Counted from the stretch's first letter, positions 28,315-37,556 are shown. The stretch: DNA of 64,000 bases from CAWGYT01 sp963826795 (GCA_963826795.1 CAWGYT010000004.1:124001-188000), one strand, 5' to 3'. The notes: generated from the letters alone by a model not told the origin. Translations and numbers: made by a program.

Positions 28315-28699
28315 TGGAACCACTGATCAGCATTCAGATCCAAGGGGATCGTCCGTATTTCGCGCGGGGGATGTGGTCGAGTGCGATTATCAGGTCGACG
28401 CCGTCCCGCCCGAAGAGATCGTCGCCGTGGAAGCCTCCGTCCTGTGGTACACGGAGGGAAAGGGGGGCGAGGACATGGGCATTCACTATTTCGAGCGGCG
28501 GATTCCGGTCGATGCCGACGGTGACTTGCGACAGTGGCGCCGCTTCCAGACGTCCCTTCCCAATAGCCCCCTGACCTATGAAGGTTCGATCATTCAGATT
28601 CGCTGGTGCGTCCGTGTTCGAGTTTTGATGCGACAGGGCAAGCAGTGCGTCTACGAGCATCCGTTTCGGCTGGGAACGGCGGGAATGTCGCCCCCATGA
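28311..28699 (+). CDS. Small beta-sandwich protein, frameshifted
   Basis: About 129 aa after correction, beginning MMEPLISIQIQGDRPYFARG and resuming as DVVECDYQVDAVPPEEIVAV in the next frame. The break is in the G-run at 28361-28366; one extra G restores the frame. Its layout (ISIQIQGDRPYFARG, then VEASVLWYTEGKG, then QIRWCVRVRVLMRQGKQC) parallels the C-terminal region of the preceding gene, so both may be arrestin-like. Its stop overlaps the start of the ATPase gene (ATGA at 28696-28699). Confidence 0.55.
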
Positions 28700-29390
28700 C
28701 GTCGGCTCGAGGTTCCGATGAATCGCCGGACTTGCTGGCCTGCGCCGGTTTCGAGCCCACGTCGAGCTCGCACGCCCAGTTTCCCGGCTCAAACCCCTTC
28801 GCGACGCGATGGCTGCGCCCGGCGCGTGGCCCTTTCGGTTTTCGGGGGACGAAACGATCGATCACTTGGCGGACCGGTTGGACGCTGCCGGTGGGTGGGG
28901 GCAGATTGTGGGCCCGCACGGATCGGGCAAGTCGACCTTGCTGGCAACCCTGCTTCCGGTTTGCCGGATGCGGGGACGAGTGATCCGCCAGTTCGACCTG
29001 CGACGGGGTCAGCGGCGATTGCCGTGGGCGTCGACCGACCCCTGGGAGTGGTCGGCACGAACGCTGGTTGTGGTGGATGGCTACGAACAGTTGCGGTGGT
29101 GGCGCCGTTATCAGTTGCAGCGATCGTGCCGCCAGCGAAAGTGCGGCTTGCTGGTTACCTGCCATCGATCCCTGGGACTCCCGTGGCTTTGGGAAGCTCG
29201 CCCCGATGAACTTCTATTTCGGCAACTGGTGCGCGACCTGCTCGCCGCTCACCCCGTTTCCCAGCCTCTCTCCGAGGAGGTCCTTTCATCGGTCTGGCAA
29301 CGCCATCAGGGAAACTTCCGAGAGGCATTCATGGAACTGTACGACCGGGTGCAGGACCCGCCTCGGCGTGGTCCTGCGACGCCTACCTAG
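28696..29390 (+). CDS. P-loop ATPase, frameshifted near its N-terminus
   Basis: About 231 aa after correction. ATG 28696 opens MTSARGSDESPDLL and runs to FPGSNPFATRWLRP. The frame then shifts near 28813-28822 (one base missing in CTGCGCCCGGC) and continues GAWPFRFSGDETIDHLADRL. Walker A is GPHGSGKST, and LVVVDGYEQL is a plausible Walker B. No transmembrane helix. The ATPase family is not recognised. It is the third gene of an ATGA-overlapping operon and ends in TAG within CTAG at 29387-29390, where a CTAG-type repeat begins. Confidence 0.65.
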
Positions 29391-29460
29391 TGCCGCGTCA
29401 CCGCTTAGATTTGCGTTGGGACCTGCCCCCTTTTTCCAACGCTGCCCCCTTGTTCCAACG
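29387..29460. repeat. CTAG-bounded repeat at a gene 3' end
   Basis: Begins CTAGTGCCGCGTCACCGCTT, similar to the ends of the 136-bp elements (CTAGTGCTTTGTCACAGCT), then carries TTGGGACCTGCCCCCTTTTT and two GCTGCCCCCTTGTTCC-like units. The initial TAG is the stop codon of the P-loop ATPase gene. Confidence 0.65.
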
Positions 29461-29882
29461 CACCGGCTAACCAGCTGTCGCTTCGAAGGTGATAGCGTCT
29501 GAGCAGGATAAAGGGTGTGCGAGGTGGACGCGACTCGGTTCGTCGAAGGATTCAAACGGGTTCGCGTGTTCGCTAAGGTTTGCCTGACTGCGTTTGGCGA
29601 CAGCGTTCTCGTATCGCCAAGCACTTTTCTTGAATCCTTTTCTTTCCTCGCCGCATTTCGTGGCTTACGATTCCCCGAGGAGCGCAACTGCGCCTTCGCG
29701 ACACGGGGAACGGAGGGGCCGTCGCGGAATGACTTCCGAATTCGATGGTTCACGGCAAAACGCTTCAGGCGAATCCAGGTGGCATTCAACGGTGGGTCGC
29801 TCCCGCCAAAACGCGCTGGGGTCGTCGTTCTCTCGTGGCTGTTATGGAAATCACTGAGTTGAAACGGAGCGGGAGAACGCAA
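29391..29882. other. Intergenic region, about 490 bp
   Basis: The left ~70 bp are the CTAG repeat. Near 29595-29622 the pair TTGGCGA / TCGCCAA can form a hairpin. Short frames on the plus strand (for example 29515-29862) have no recognisable domain or biased composition and I treat them as chance. The RBS of the next gene (GGGAG) ends the region. Confidence 0.5.
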
Positions 29883-31193
29883 ATGGATCGCGCTTCCATC
29901 GGGAAGTTGACGTTGCTGGCCGGGGCTTGGATCGGAAGCCTGTTCGGACCGGAGGAATCCGCAGCCTGCTGCTTCAGCAATCTTTTCCGGCGGAATACGA
30001 CGCCGGTGACGGCCTATTACGGAGCGACCGCGCCGGTTGCCGCACCTGCCGCACCTGCTGGCGGTTGCTGTGGGCCAGGCACCTGCGAGCAGACGGTGCT
30101 GCGCTATGTTCCCGAGGTGGCCTATCGGACCGTCTGGCAACCGGTACCCGTGACAACCTACCGTCGCACGGTGAGCTCAAATCCGACCACGGGGCTGCCG
30201 ATTACCTGCACCCAACCCTGCACTTCGTACACGTACCAGGCTCGCCGAGTTCCCTACACGACGTTCCGTCCGGTCTATACCACCGAGCCGGTCACGCCGG
30301 CCGTTCCGACGGCACCAGTCGCCTCCCTGGGCTATGCGGCGCCCGCAAGTTACGCGGCACCGGCGACCACCGGCTGCACTGGCTGCTCGGCAGCGGCGAC
30401 CAGCTGGACACCCACGCCGTCCACATCGGCCCAGCCTTACTATTCGACGCCTGAATCCACGACACCTTCGGCCGGCGCGACCCCGTGGGAACCTGTCCAA
30501 CCGACGCCCAGTGCGGTTCCGGCTGACGGAGGTAATCAACCGCGTGCGAACGGAGATCCCGCCAACCAACCTCCCCGGATCCCGCCGTCGATCGATCCGG
30601 AAGTGAACGCCACCAGTTCACTGCGCACGATTCCGAGTATCCAGCGTCAGTATGCGGTTGATTCCAGCGGGTCGACGTCGCGGGGCGATCGCGGTTCCGC
30701 TCCCGCGGCCACGTCGCCATCCACGACACCGTGGAACACGATTCGGCCGACGTATGACGAACCACCCGCGGCCGAGGACCGCTGGTCGCAGAGCACGAGC
30801 ACGGGGCAGGAGTACGCGGAGCCCCCACCACGATCGACGCTGCCCAACTACCATCTGCGTCCGCTTCCGAATCTGGACAGCCCGCCTCCCGCGTCGAATC
30901 CCGTGGATTCAACCGCGCCGCCCTTGCTGAACGATCCCCGCGACCGGACCGCTGTGACCATTCAGCCCATTCCAACACGATGGGCATCGACTCGGATCGC
31001 GTGGCCCGAACGGCAGGCCAGCTACCAGACCGAAGTCAAGTCGGAACGCGATCAGGCGCCCGCCGTACGTTCGCTGGATGCTCCCCGTCGACTCGATCCG
31101 CATCGGATTCAACTGCAGCGGTTTGATTCTGATTCAAACCCGCCCGAGGCACTTCCCCGGGAAGAAGGCGGCTGGCGATCGGCCCGCCGCTAG
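29883..31193 (+). CDS. Proline/serine-rich exported protein of planctomycete type
   Basis: 436 aa from ATG 29883, which has GGGAG 8 bp upstream; an in-frame ATG at 29844 is less well placed. An N-terminal hydrophobic segment is followed by a Cys-containing GGCCGPGTC and a conserved-looking block of YRTVWQPVPVTTYRRTV and TYQARRVPYTTFRPVY. The remainder is low-complexity Pro/Ser/Thr/Ala. The YRPV/TYR-rich pattern is common in planctomycete envelope proteins of unknown function. The stop TAG lies within CTAG at 31190-31193, the start of another repeat. Confidence 0.7.
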   Translation: MDRASIGKLTLLAGAWIGSLFGPEESAACCFSNLFRRNTTPVTAYYGATAPVAAPAAPAGGCCGPGTCEQTVLRYVPEVAYRTVWQPVPVTTYRRTVSSNPTTGLPITCTQPCTSYTYQARRVPYTTFRPVYTTEPVTPAVPTAPVASLGYAAPASYAAPATTGCTGCSAAATSWTPTPSTSAQPYYSTPESTTPSAGATPWEPVQPTPSAVPADGGNQPRANGDPANQPPRIPPSIDPEVNATSSLRTIPSIQRQYAVDSSGSTSRGDRGSAPAATSPSTTPWNTIRPTYDEPPAAEDRWSQSTSTGQEYAEPPPRSTLPNYHLRPLPNLDSPPPASNPVDSTAPPLLNDPRDRTAVTIQPIPTRWASTRIAWPERQASYQTEVKSERDQAPAVRSLDAPRRLDPHRIQLQRFDSDSNPPEALPREEGGWRSARR

Positions 31194-31245
31194 CGCTGTG
31201 TCACAGCTTCGCACTTTTGGGACCTGACCCCTTTTCCCAACCGGC
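31190..31245. repeat. CTAG-bounded repeat at a gene 3' end
   Basis: CTAGCGCTGTGTCACAGCTT is close to the terminal 20 bp of the 136-bp elements, followed by TTGGGACCTGACCCCTTTTC as at 4998-5072 and 29418. The leading TAG terminates the proline-rich protein gene. Confidence 0.7.
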
Positions 31246-31340
31246 CCGAGCGACCGATAGGCAACTGGTCAGCTGAACCCGACTGCACGATAATCAAGGC
31301 TCTCTGCGGCGCTTGAATCTCTTCGTGAAGCTCGGTGACC

Positions 31341-32333
31341 ATGCCTGCGAATCTGACTGCTCAGTACTTAAAGGCGGAGGAGGCCTACCGCCGAGCGACG
31401 ACGCCCGAGGAAGAGCTGCGTTGCCTCCAGGAGATGCTGCGGGAGATCCCCAAGCATAAGGGCACGGACCACCTCCAGGCCGAGCTGAAACAGAAGATCA
31501 GCAAGACCCGCAAGGAGGCCGAGGCGCAGGGCAAGTCGGGCAAGAAAGGCCACGGCGTTCGCATTCCGCGGCAGGGTGCCGGCCGCGTCATCTTGATCGG
31601 CGGGCCGAACTCGGGCAAGAGTCAGCTGCTGGCGGCGTTGACGCGAGCCACCCCTGAGATCGCACCGTATCCGTTCACGACCCGTGAGCCGCAGCCGGGC
31701 ATGATGCCCTGGGAAGACGTCATGGTCCAGCTGATCGATACCCCTCCGATCACGGAGGACATTTTGGAAACGTTTCACCAGGGGCTGATCCGCGGCGCCG
31801 ATCTGGTCCTCTTGATGGTGGACCTGGCGAGCGACGACGGCGTCGAACAGTGTCAGGCAGCGATCGATCGCCTGAACGCGACGAAGACCCGTCTCGGAAA
31901 GGAATCCTATTTGGATGAAAACGATCTGGGCCTGAGCGTTACGCGTACGTTTCTTGTTCTCAATAAGATCGACGACCCGGATGCCGAAACGCGGATCGAA
32001 TTGCTGCACGAGTTGTGTGAGTTGGACTTTCAGGAGTTTCGGGTCTCGGCTCTGCACGGAACCGGCCTGGAGGATCTCCGGAATGCGATCTACCAGCGTC
32101 TGGATGTGGTGCGGGTGTACACGAAGCAGCCGACGAAGAAGGACCCGGACTACGATCGGCCGTACACGATTGGTCGAGGCGGAACGGTGGCCGAAGTGGC
32201 GGCGATGATTCACAAGGATTTTGCCACGAACCTGAAATTCGCTCGCATATGGGGTTCCGACGTCCATCCCGGAACGACGGTCAAGGGCGACTACGTGCTC
32301 CACGATAAAGACGTGATTGAGTTGCACACCTGA
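31341..32333 (+). CDS. DRG-like GTPase with TGS domain
   Basis: 330 aa from ATG 31341; an in-frame GTG lies two codons upstream. An N-terminal helical region is followed by G1 GGPNSGKS (~87-94), a G3-like IDTPP and G4 NKID. The last ~65 residues form a TGS domain (DRPYTIGRGGTVAEVAAMI to GDYVLHDKDVIELHT). This resembles DRG/Obg-family ribosome-associated GTPases, which are best known from archaea and eukaryotes. Cytoplasmic. Spaced 20 bp from polX, so probably co-transcribed. Confidence 0.8.
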   Translation: MPANLTAQYLKAEEAYRRATTPEEELRCLQEMLREIPKHKGTDHLQAELKQKISKTRKEAEAQGKSGKKGHGVRIPRQGAGRVILIGGPNSGKSQLLAALTRATPEIAPYPFTTREPQPGMMPWEDVMVQLIDTPPITEDILETFHQGLIRGADLVLLMVDLASDDGVEQCQAAIDRLNATKTRLGKESYLDENDLGLSVTRTFLVLNKIDDPDAETRIELLHELCELDFQEFRVSALHGTGLEDLRNAIYQRLDVVRVYTKQPTKKDPDYDRPYTIGRGGTVAEVAAMIHKDFATNLKFARIWGSDVHPGTTVKGDYVLHDKDVIELHT

Positions 32334-32353
32334 GCGAGATCGGATTGCCGAAG

Positions 32354-34078
32354 ATGAACAATGCGAAAGTCGCGGACGCCTTCGACCAGATTGCTGATTT
32401 GCTGGAGTTCCAGGACGCCAATCCGTTCCGCGTCCGAGCCTACCGCAAGGCGGCCCGCACGATTCGAGATCTGTCGGAACCGGTTACCGCGATTGTGGCC
32501 GACCCCGATCGCGAGCTGACCGACATTGACGGAATCGGTAAGGATCTGGCTTCCAAGTGCGAAACACTCGTCTTGACCGGCGAGCTTCCCTTTCTCGACG
32601 AACTGCTCGAGGATACGCCCAAGTCGGTACTGGACCTGCTGCGGGTCCCGGGACTCGGTCCCAAGAAGGCCGCCGCCGTCTTCCACGAACTGGGGGTCTC
32701 GAACCTGGATCAGCTGCGCGAAGCCTGCGTGGCAGAAAAAGTCCGCGAATTGAAGGGCTTTGGGGTCAAAACCGAGCGATCGATCCTCGACGGCCTGGAG
32801 ATTGCGTCGGCGGCGGCCAAGCGACTGCTGTGGGCCGAAGCGGACACGATTGCCCAAAGTCTGGCGGCACATCTGCGCGAACTGCCCGCCGTCGAGCACC
32901 TCGAACTCGCCGGCAGCTACCGGCGCGGGAAGGAAACCGTCGGAGATCTGGATCTGCTGGTCACCGCCACCGAAATCGGCGCCGTCATGGATCGCCTCGC
33001 CGAATTCCCGGACTTGGCCACGGTGATCAGCCGAGGTGACACAAAAATGTCGGTCCGTCTGGAAAACAGCTTTCAGGTCGACCTGCGTGTCGTCCCGGCG
33101 GAATCCTTCGGCGCGGCACTGCAGTACTTTACTGGTTCGAAGGACCACAACGTCGTGCTCCGAGGGCTCGCCAAACAACGAGGCCTGAAGATCAATGAGT
33201 ACGGCGTGTTTCGCTCGGAGACCGACGAGTACGTGGCGGGCCGCACCGAGCAACAGGTCTACGCCGCCTTGGACTTGCCCCTCTTTCCGCCCGAACTCCG
33301 CGAAGCGAGGCAGGAGTTTGATTGGGCCCAGCACGATGAATTGCCCGTGCTGATTGAAGTCGACGATATCCGCGGCGACCTGCACATGCATACCAATGCG
33401 ACCGATGGAAAGGCGTCCATCGAAGAGATGGTGAAGGCCGCGAAGCAGCGTGGCCTGAAGTTCATTGCCATTACCGATCATTCCCAACGCGTCAGTATGG
33501 CGCGCGGGCTGAATCCAGAACGCGTCCTACAGCAGTGGACTCGAATCGATCAACTGAACGCGGCCGAGGAAGGCGAGTTCGTGATTCTTAAGGGAATTGA
33601 GTGCGACATCTTGGAAGGTGGCGGGATGGATCTGCCCGATGAGATTCTCGCTCAGGCCGACTGGGTCCTCGCCAGCGTGCACTATGGCCAGAAGCAATCC
33701 CAGGCGCAGATCACGGAGCGGATTTTGGGAGCGATCGAGAATCCCTACGTGCACGCGATCGCGCACCCCACCGGTCGGCTCTTGAATCGTCGCGAGGCCT
33801 ACGATGTGGATCTCGACGCCGTCTTCCAGGCCGCTCGACAGCACAACAAGCTGCTGGAATTGAATGCGAATCCCCATCGCTTGGATCTGGACGACGTCCA
33901 CTGCGCTACCGCGAAACGGCTAGGAATTCCGCTGGTTATCAACACGGACGCACACAGCCCCGAGGGATTGGACATGCTGCGCTACGGAATCAATCAGGCC
34001 CGCCGAGCTGGACTCACCAAGTCCGACGTGGCCAACACAAGAACTCTCAAACAGCTGCGAAAACTGATCGCTCGGTAA
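32354..34078 (+). CDS. polX: DNA polymerase X with PHP domain
   Basis: 574 aa from ATG 32354; a TTG nine bases upstream is possible. HhH motifs (ADAFDQIADLLEFQDANPFR, IDGIGKDLASKCETL, VPGLGPKKAAAVF) lead into a polymerase X palm with GSYRRGKETVGDLDLLV. A C-terminal PHP phosphoesterase starts at about 342 (DLHMHTNATDGKASIEEM), with later AITDHS, SVHYGQ, AIAHPTGRL and NTDAHSPEGL metal-binding blocks. Acts in gap-filling DNA repair, with the PHP domain giving 3'-5' exonuclease and AP endonuclease activity in characterised homologues. Confidence 0.95.
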   Translation: MNNAKVADAFDQIADLLEFQDANPFRVRAYRKAARTIRDLSEPVTAIVADPDRELTDIDGIGKDLASKCETLVLTGELPFLDELLEDTPKSVLDLLRVPGLGPKKAAAVFHELGVSNLDQLREACVAEKVRELKGFGVKTERSILDGLEIASAAAKRLLWAEADTIAQSLAAHLRELPAVEHLELAGSYRRGKETVGDLDLLVTATEIGAVMDRLAEFPDLATVISRGDTKMSVRLENSFQVDLRVVPAESFGAALQYFTGSKDHNVVLRGLAKQRGLKINEYGVFRSETDEYVAGRTEQQVYAALDLPLFPPELREARQEFDWAQHDELPVLIEVDDIRGDLHMHTNATDGKASIEEMVKAAKQRGLKFIAITDHSQRVSMARGLNPERVLQQWTRIDQLNAAEEGEFVILKGIECDILEGGGMDLPDEILAQADWVLASVHYGQKQSQAQITERILGAIENPYVHAIAHPTGRLLNRREAYDVDLDAVFQAARQHNKLLELNANPHRLDLDDVHCATAKRLGIPLVINTDAHSPEGLDMLRYGINQARRAGLTKSDVANTRTLKQLRKLIAR

Positions 34079-34120
34079 CTCACGACACCCGCTGTCATGA
34101 GGGCGCATTCGCGAGAGCGC

Positions 34121-34417
34121 CTAATTGGGCGTCTCTTCATAGAGCGACCGGTAGACGAATCGCTTTGAGTTGCCCGACCTCAGTCGGGCACTCGACACCG
34201 GGCGATCTGGGAGCGGGGTCAGGAACAGTCCGAGCAGGTAGCCGACGGCAATCATGAGCAGGAACGGCCAGATCGCGACGTAGGTGAAGACTGCCAGAAG
34301 GACCACGGAGCGGGGCGGTTCGTACCCGCCGTGGGGCGGGAAAACCGCGAACGTGAACCCGGCGGCGGCGAAGCCTACCGCCAAATAAACGATCGTGATG
34401 GCTACCCAGTACGCCAT
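34121..34417 (-). CDS. Small membrane protein, unknown function
   Basis: 98 aa with two clear hydrophobic helices (residues ~4-26 and ~40-66) separated by a short PPHGGYEPPRS loop, and a basic, polar tail. GGGGACGG precedes the ATG. No family recognised. Convergent with polX. Confidence 0.55.
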   Translation of the reverse strand: MAYWVAITIVYLAVGFAAAGFTFAVFPPHGGYEPPRSVVLLAVFTYVAIWPFLLMIAVGYLLGLFLTPLPDRPVSSARLRSGNSKRFVYRSLYEETPN

Positions 34418-34838
34418 GTCGCCGTCCCCGACCTAAAGGAGAATCGCGGAATCGGTTATATCAAAGCCGATTCGAAGAGGTTCATCACGCGCGCCACCCG
34501 GGTGACGCCGCGCCTCTCCGGCTGAACACGCACTTTTTCGGAACTCAGAGCGAGCGAAATCGAGATGAGGCTGAAAGACTACTGAATTTTAGTGTCGGAG
34601 GTACAGAGGAATATGCTTAGTTAAAGCGATTTTCTTCGAAGGCCGGCAAAAATGTAGCGCAAATTGCGTCGGCTGCGGTTCACAACAAGGAGGGACATTC
34701 TGGATCGGCGCCGTGTGTTGAGGCGAAATTCCCCCGATTTGATGGCGTTTTTCGACGCAACGCGATCTCGCAATCATGTCCTTGCGCGGTCCGCATGGCC
34801 CGGTCGACGCGCGGGTCGGCTCACGCTGCAGTTACCCC
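34418..34838. other. Intergenic region, about 420 bp, no gene seen
   Basis: Relatively AT-rich around 34560-34660 compared with its flanks. I find no conserved frame, hairpin with a T-run, or recognisable RNA. Confidence 0.4.
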
Positions 34839-35750
34839 TTACGCATCCATCGACCTGCGGATCTCCGCAAGGTACCGGGGGCATTCCTGACGCGGGTCGC
34901 CGTCCTCCTCGAATTCCAGCACCACATATCCTCGGTAGTTGGATTGCCGAAGTAGTTGGGCCAGCCGCGTGAAATCGGTTGGCTGCTTGTTGCCCTCCGG
35001 GCCCGAGGTGACGACCTTAACCTGGACATTCAGCGCATACGGGGCGACGGCGGCCAAGTCGGCGTACACGTCGTTGCTATGGAAGTTGCCGGTGTCCAGA
35101 TTCACACCGAACCAGGGACTGGAGACATCTCGCACGATCCGCAGCAGGCCCTCGGCCGTCGCAGTCGGACCCCCATGGTTCTCCAAGGCAAGATGCACGC
35201 CGTGCTCGCCTGCGTAGCGGCAACTTTCGTCGATGCCCTGCACGACCAATTCGTGGGTTGCCTCGGGGCTGAGGTCGCCGTGCCGACTTCCGGCAAAAAT
35301 CCGAATTACGGGCGCTCCCAAGACCGCCGCACGCTCAATCCAAGTTCGGACACTCTCCAATTGAGCGGTGCGCTGTTCTCCCGGCGGATGCCCGAAATCG
35401 TTGCCCACCGCCGTTCCGGAGACGTCCAGGCCCTGCCGAAAACAATGCCGCTTCAGCCGCCGGAGGTCCTCGCGCGTGACGTCTTTCGGGAAGTAGTAGG
35501 AAGTGAGCTCAGTGCCTTCGAGTTGAAAACGGGCGCAGTCATCCACAAAATCGTACAGCGACATGCGCGGTGGTTCGCCCTGCAAAAGACGTCGATAGCT
35601 GTAGGCGGCCAGGCTGTACTTGAACTTCGCGGCCGTCCTTCCGATCGGCTCGATGGCCATCGCCCCCAACACGGGCGAGCAGGCGACGGCGGCCGCCGCC
35701 TGGATGAAGCGTCGACGACTCGCGCGATGAGCTGGAAAGCAATCGGACAT
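34839..35750 (-). CDS. Tat-exported sugar phosphate isomerase/epimerase-like protein
   Basis: 303 aa from ATG 35750. The N-terminus ASRRRFIQAAAAVACSPVLG is a twin-arginine signal. The mature part is a xylose isomerase-like TIM barrel with ALENHGGP, GVNLDTGNF and a C-terminal VVLEFEEDGD, matching the metal-ligand layout of the family. Export of such barrels is common in planctomycetes and suggests action on extracellular or periplasmic sugars. The long frame extending upstream to 36524 runs through the HTTM gene in the wrong frame and is spurious. Confidence 0.85.
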   Translation of the reverse strand: MSDCFPAHRASRRRFIQAAAAVACSPVLGAMAIEPIGRTAAKFKYSLAAYSYRRLLQGEPPRMSLYDFVDDCARFQLEGTELTSYYFPKDVTREDLRRLKRHCFRQGLDVSGTAVGNDFGHPPGEQRTAQLESVRTWIERAAVLGAPVIRIFAGSRHGDLSPEATHELVVQGIDESCRYAGEHGVHLALENHGGPTATAEGLLRIVRDVSSPWFGVNLDTGNFHSNDVYADLAAVAPYALNVQVKVVTSGPEGNKQPTDFTRLAQLLRQSNYRGYVVLEFEEDGDPRQECPRYLAEIRRSMDA

Positions 35751-35761
35751 GGACGGGTCTC

Positions 35762-36739
35762 CTACGGGCGTTCGGTGGACGACACAGGTCGGTGCGCATC
35801 CGTCAAATCTGGCGGAGGTCGTGTGGGCGATGGGGACCCGACGAAAGCGAGCCCGGCAACGATCATCGTGGCCGGAAGTCCCCAGGTGCCGGTGATGACC
35901 CCCAGCGAAATCCATCCAAGGCCGGCGAACCCCAGCCCAATGGGTCGCAACCACGCGTTCCACACCAGCACCGGGAAGCTTGCCTGGCTGAGCAAGATCG
36001 CGAAGGTCCACAGGTTGAGCGCGATCGGCTGATCGCGTAGGAATGTCGGGTCCAGGGCACCCGCGGACGGCTGGACGGCCAGCCACCAGATCGCCTCGCC
36101 GCTCCACCAAGTCACTCCGGCCAGCTTCGTGCTGACCATCACCAGGTACACCAACACGAGGTGCACCTGGATCAGGCGACGCGAAATCGTGGTCCAGCTG
36201 GAAAGCCGCCGTGCCGGGACGGTTGTGCGGGTTCGGCGCCAACCATCGACGCTGAACCACGTTCCCGAGGGTGCCAGGCAGAGGTAGGCGACCACCATCG
36301 TCAACACCGGCTCGGCCGCGCCGCCCAGGAAAGGCGCCCGATGCACGTAAGCCAAGACAACCCCGAGCGCCAGAATTGAAGTCAGCCGCGTCGCGAAGCC
36401 GAGCGTGAAACCAAGCAGGATCAGACTGCTGGCCCAATGCAGCCCCCAGAGAACCGCGGGCACGTCGATGTAGAGATAACTGAGTCGACCTGAAAAGCCA
36501 CGCGTCGCGTCCATGCCGATCCACTGCCGTACAAGGGCGGCATCTAGCCAGCCCGTGGGGCCGAACCAGGTGGCAAGGTCGGCCGTGAAGGAGAGCTGCC
36601 AGAGCAACGCTAAGGTGCCCATTGCGATTCGGAGGACGCCCAGGTCCCGCGACTCGGTCGGCTCGAACCAGAATCGGTTCCAGTGCTCGCCGACGTAGGC
36701 CGCCAGGCCTCGCAGGTAGTTGGCCACTCGTTTGATCAT
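35762..36739 (-). CDS. HTTM domain membrane protein
   Basis: 325 aa, polytopic, beginning with the HTTM-type opening (FEPTESRDLGVLRIAMGTLA, then a short loop and FGPTGWL). It is related to the membrane part of vitamin K-dependent gamma-carboxylase. The downstream soluble portion of the eukaryotic enzyme is absent. Its start overlaps the stop of its partner gene (CGATGA at 36736-36741), indicating coupling. Substrate unknown. Confidence 0.85.
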   Translation of the reverse strand: MIKRVANYLRGLAAYVGEHWNRFWFEPTESRDLGVLRIAMGTLALLWQLSFTADLATWFGPTGWLDAALVRQWIGMDATRGFSGRLSYLYIDVPAVLWGLHWASSLILLGFTLGFATRLTSILALGVVLAYVHRAPFLGGAAEPVLTMVVAYLCLAPSGTWFSVDGWRRTRTTVPARRLSSWTTISRRLIQVHLVLVYLVMVSTKLAGVTWWSGEAIWWLAVQPSAGALDPTFLRDQPIALNLWTFAILLSQASFPVLVWNAWLRPIGLGFAGLGWISLGVITGTWGLPATMIVAGLAFVGSPSPTRPPPDLTDAHRPVSSTERP

Positions 36740-37378
36740 CGCACCGGCGCCGCCTCAGTCGCCTCGACTCGCTTGTGGACTCGAACGCGGCCCTGAGTGT
36801 CCCGGATGATATCCGCGGTGTACAGCGTATCGAAGGCGTCCTCGAATCGTGCCGGAATCGCGCTGTCCGAAGTTAGCTCAGGTGGTCGGAATCGCCGACA
36901 GCTAAATGCCACCGGTCCGCCGGCCGTTTTCTCCAGCACCGACTCGCCGATCGCCCTCGCCAATTCGGCCAACACCTGATCGTCCCCATCAGCCACCATC
37001 ATGCCTACACGAAGCGACAAGTTTTGCCAACGACGATGGCGGAACCCAAGCGGCATGTCGCTCCAGCCCGTCTCACGCGGTGGCCAGACCCGCGGCGCGG
37101 GCTCACCCGTCACCTGGATGACCAATTGATGGTCGTCCTCCATCTCCATCGCGTGCGTGAGATGAAATCCCGCCAGAAACTGAGGGTCAAGATTCAACAG
37201 CCTGGTGTAGGGCGCAGAGCGCTCCCCGCAATCGAGTCAGGAGCACCGAAGTACTCTCGTTGCCGAACAGAGCGATGACGGTGCAAAAAAGGTGCACAAA
37301 GATCACCAGCGACAGAACGCTCCGTGCGCCATCACTCAAACGCCCGTCCGAGTTCTTCGCCGGCGAGGAACGTGTCAT
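36736..37378 (-). CDS. HTTM-associated membrane-anchored protein, frameshifted
   Basis: About 213 aa after correction. ATG 37378 gives MTRSSPAKNSDGRL, then a membrane anchor (SVLSLVIFVHLFCTVIALFG) and RLRGAL. The frame then shifts near 37205-37225 (one extra T in CTCTGCGCC) and continues APYTRLLNLDPQFLAGFHLT to the end. The PYTRLLNLD-x-x-F segment is typical of the small partner encoded beside planctomycete HTTM genes. Function unknown. Its stop overlaps the HTTM start. Confidence 0.7.
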
Positions 37379-37527
37379 CGGGTTCCCTCTACGATCGACT
37401 CCAAGGCGGGACAAGCCTCCCACGCATCGTGGGATTCGCCTGGTCACCGCCCGAAGCGGCACATTCTAAACCGAAATCGAGGTTTGGCAGAGTGGGTGAA
37501 CGGCCGACTTGCCGTTTCCACGAGGGA

Positions 37528-37556
37528 AATAAAAAAAGGCCGCCTGCAAGCAGGCG
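37528..37556 (-). terminator. Rho-independent terminator
   Basis: Read on the minus strand: CGCCTG, CTTG loop, CAGGCG, then GGCC and a seven-T run. It lies 67 bp after the stop of the Cys/Gly-rich protein gene, in the correct orientation. Confidence 0.85.

Noticed and set aside
29515..29862. 115-aa plus-strand frame
   Set aside because: No RBS, no domain, overlaps the next gene's leader; composition looks non-coding.
35751..36524. Long N-terminal extension of the Tat-exported barrel protein
   Set aside because: It is an out-of-frame shadow of the HTTM gene; the twin-arginine start at 35750 is clear.
37487..37520. Serine tRNA-like D-arm string near the terminator
   Set aside because: No anticodon stem, T-arm or acceptor pairing follows; the A-run and hairpin are explained by a terminator.
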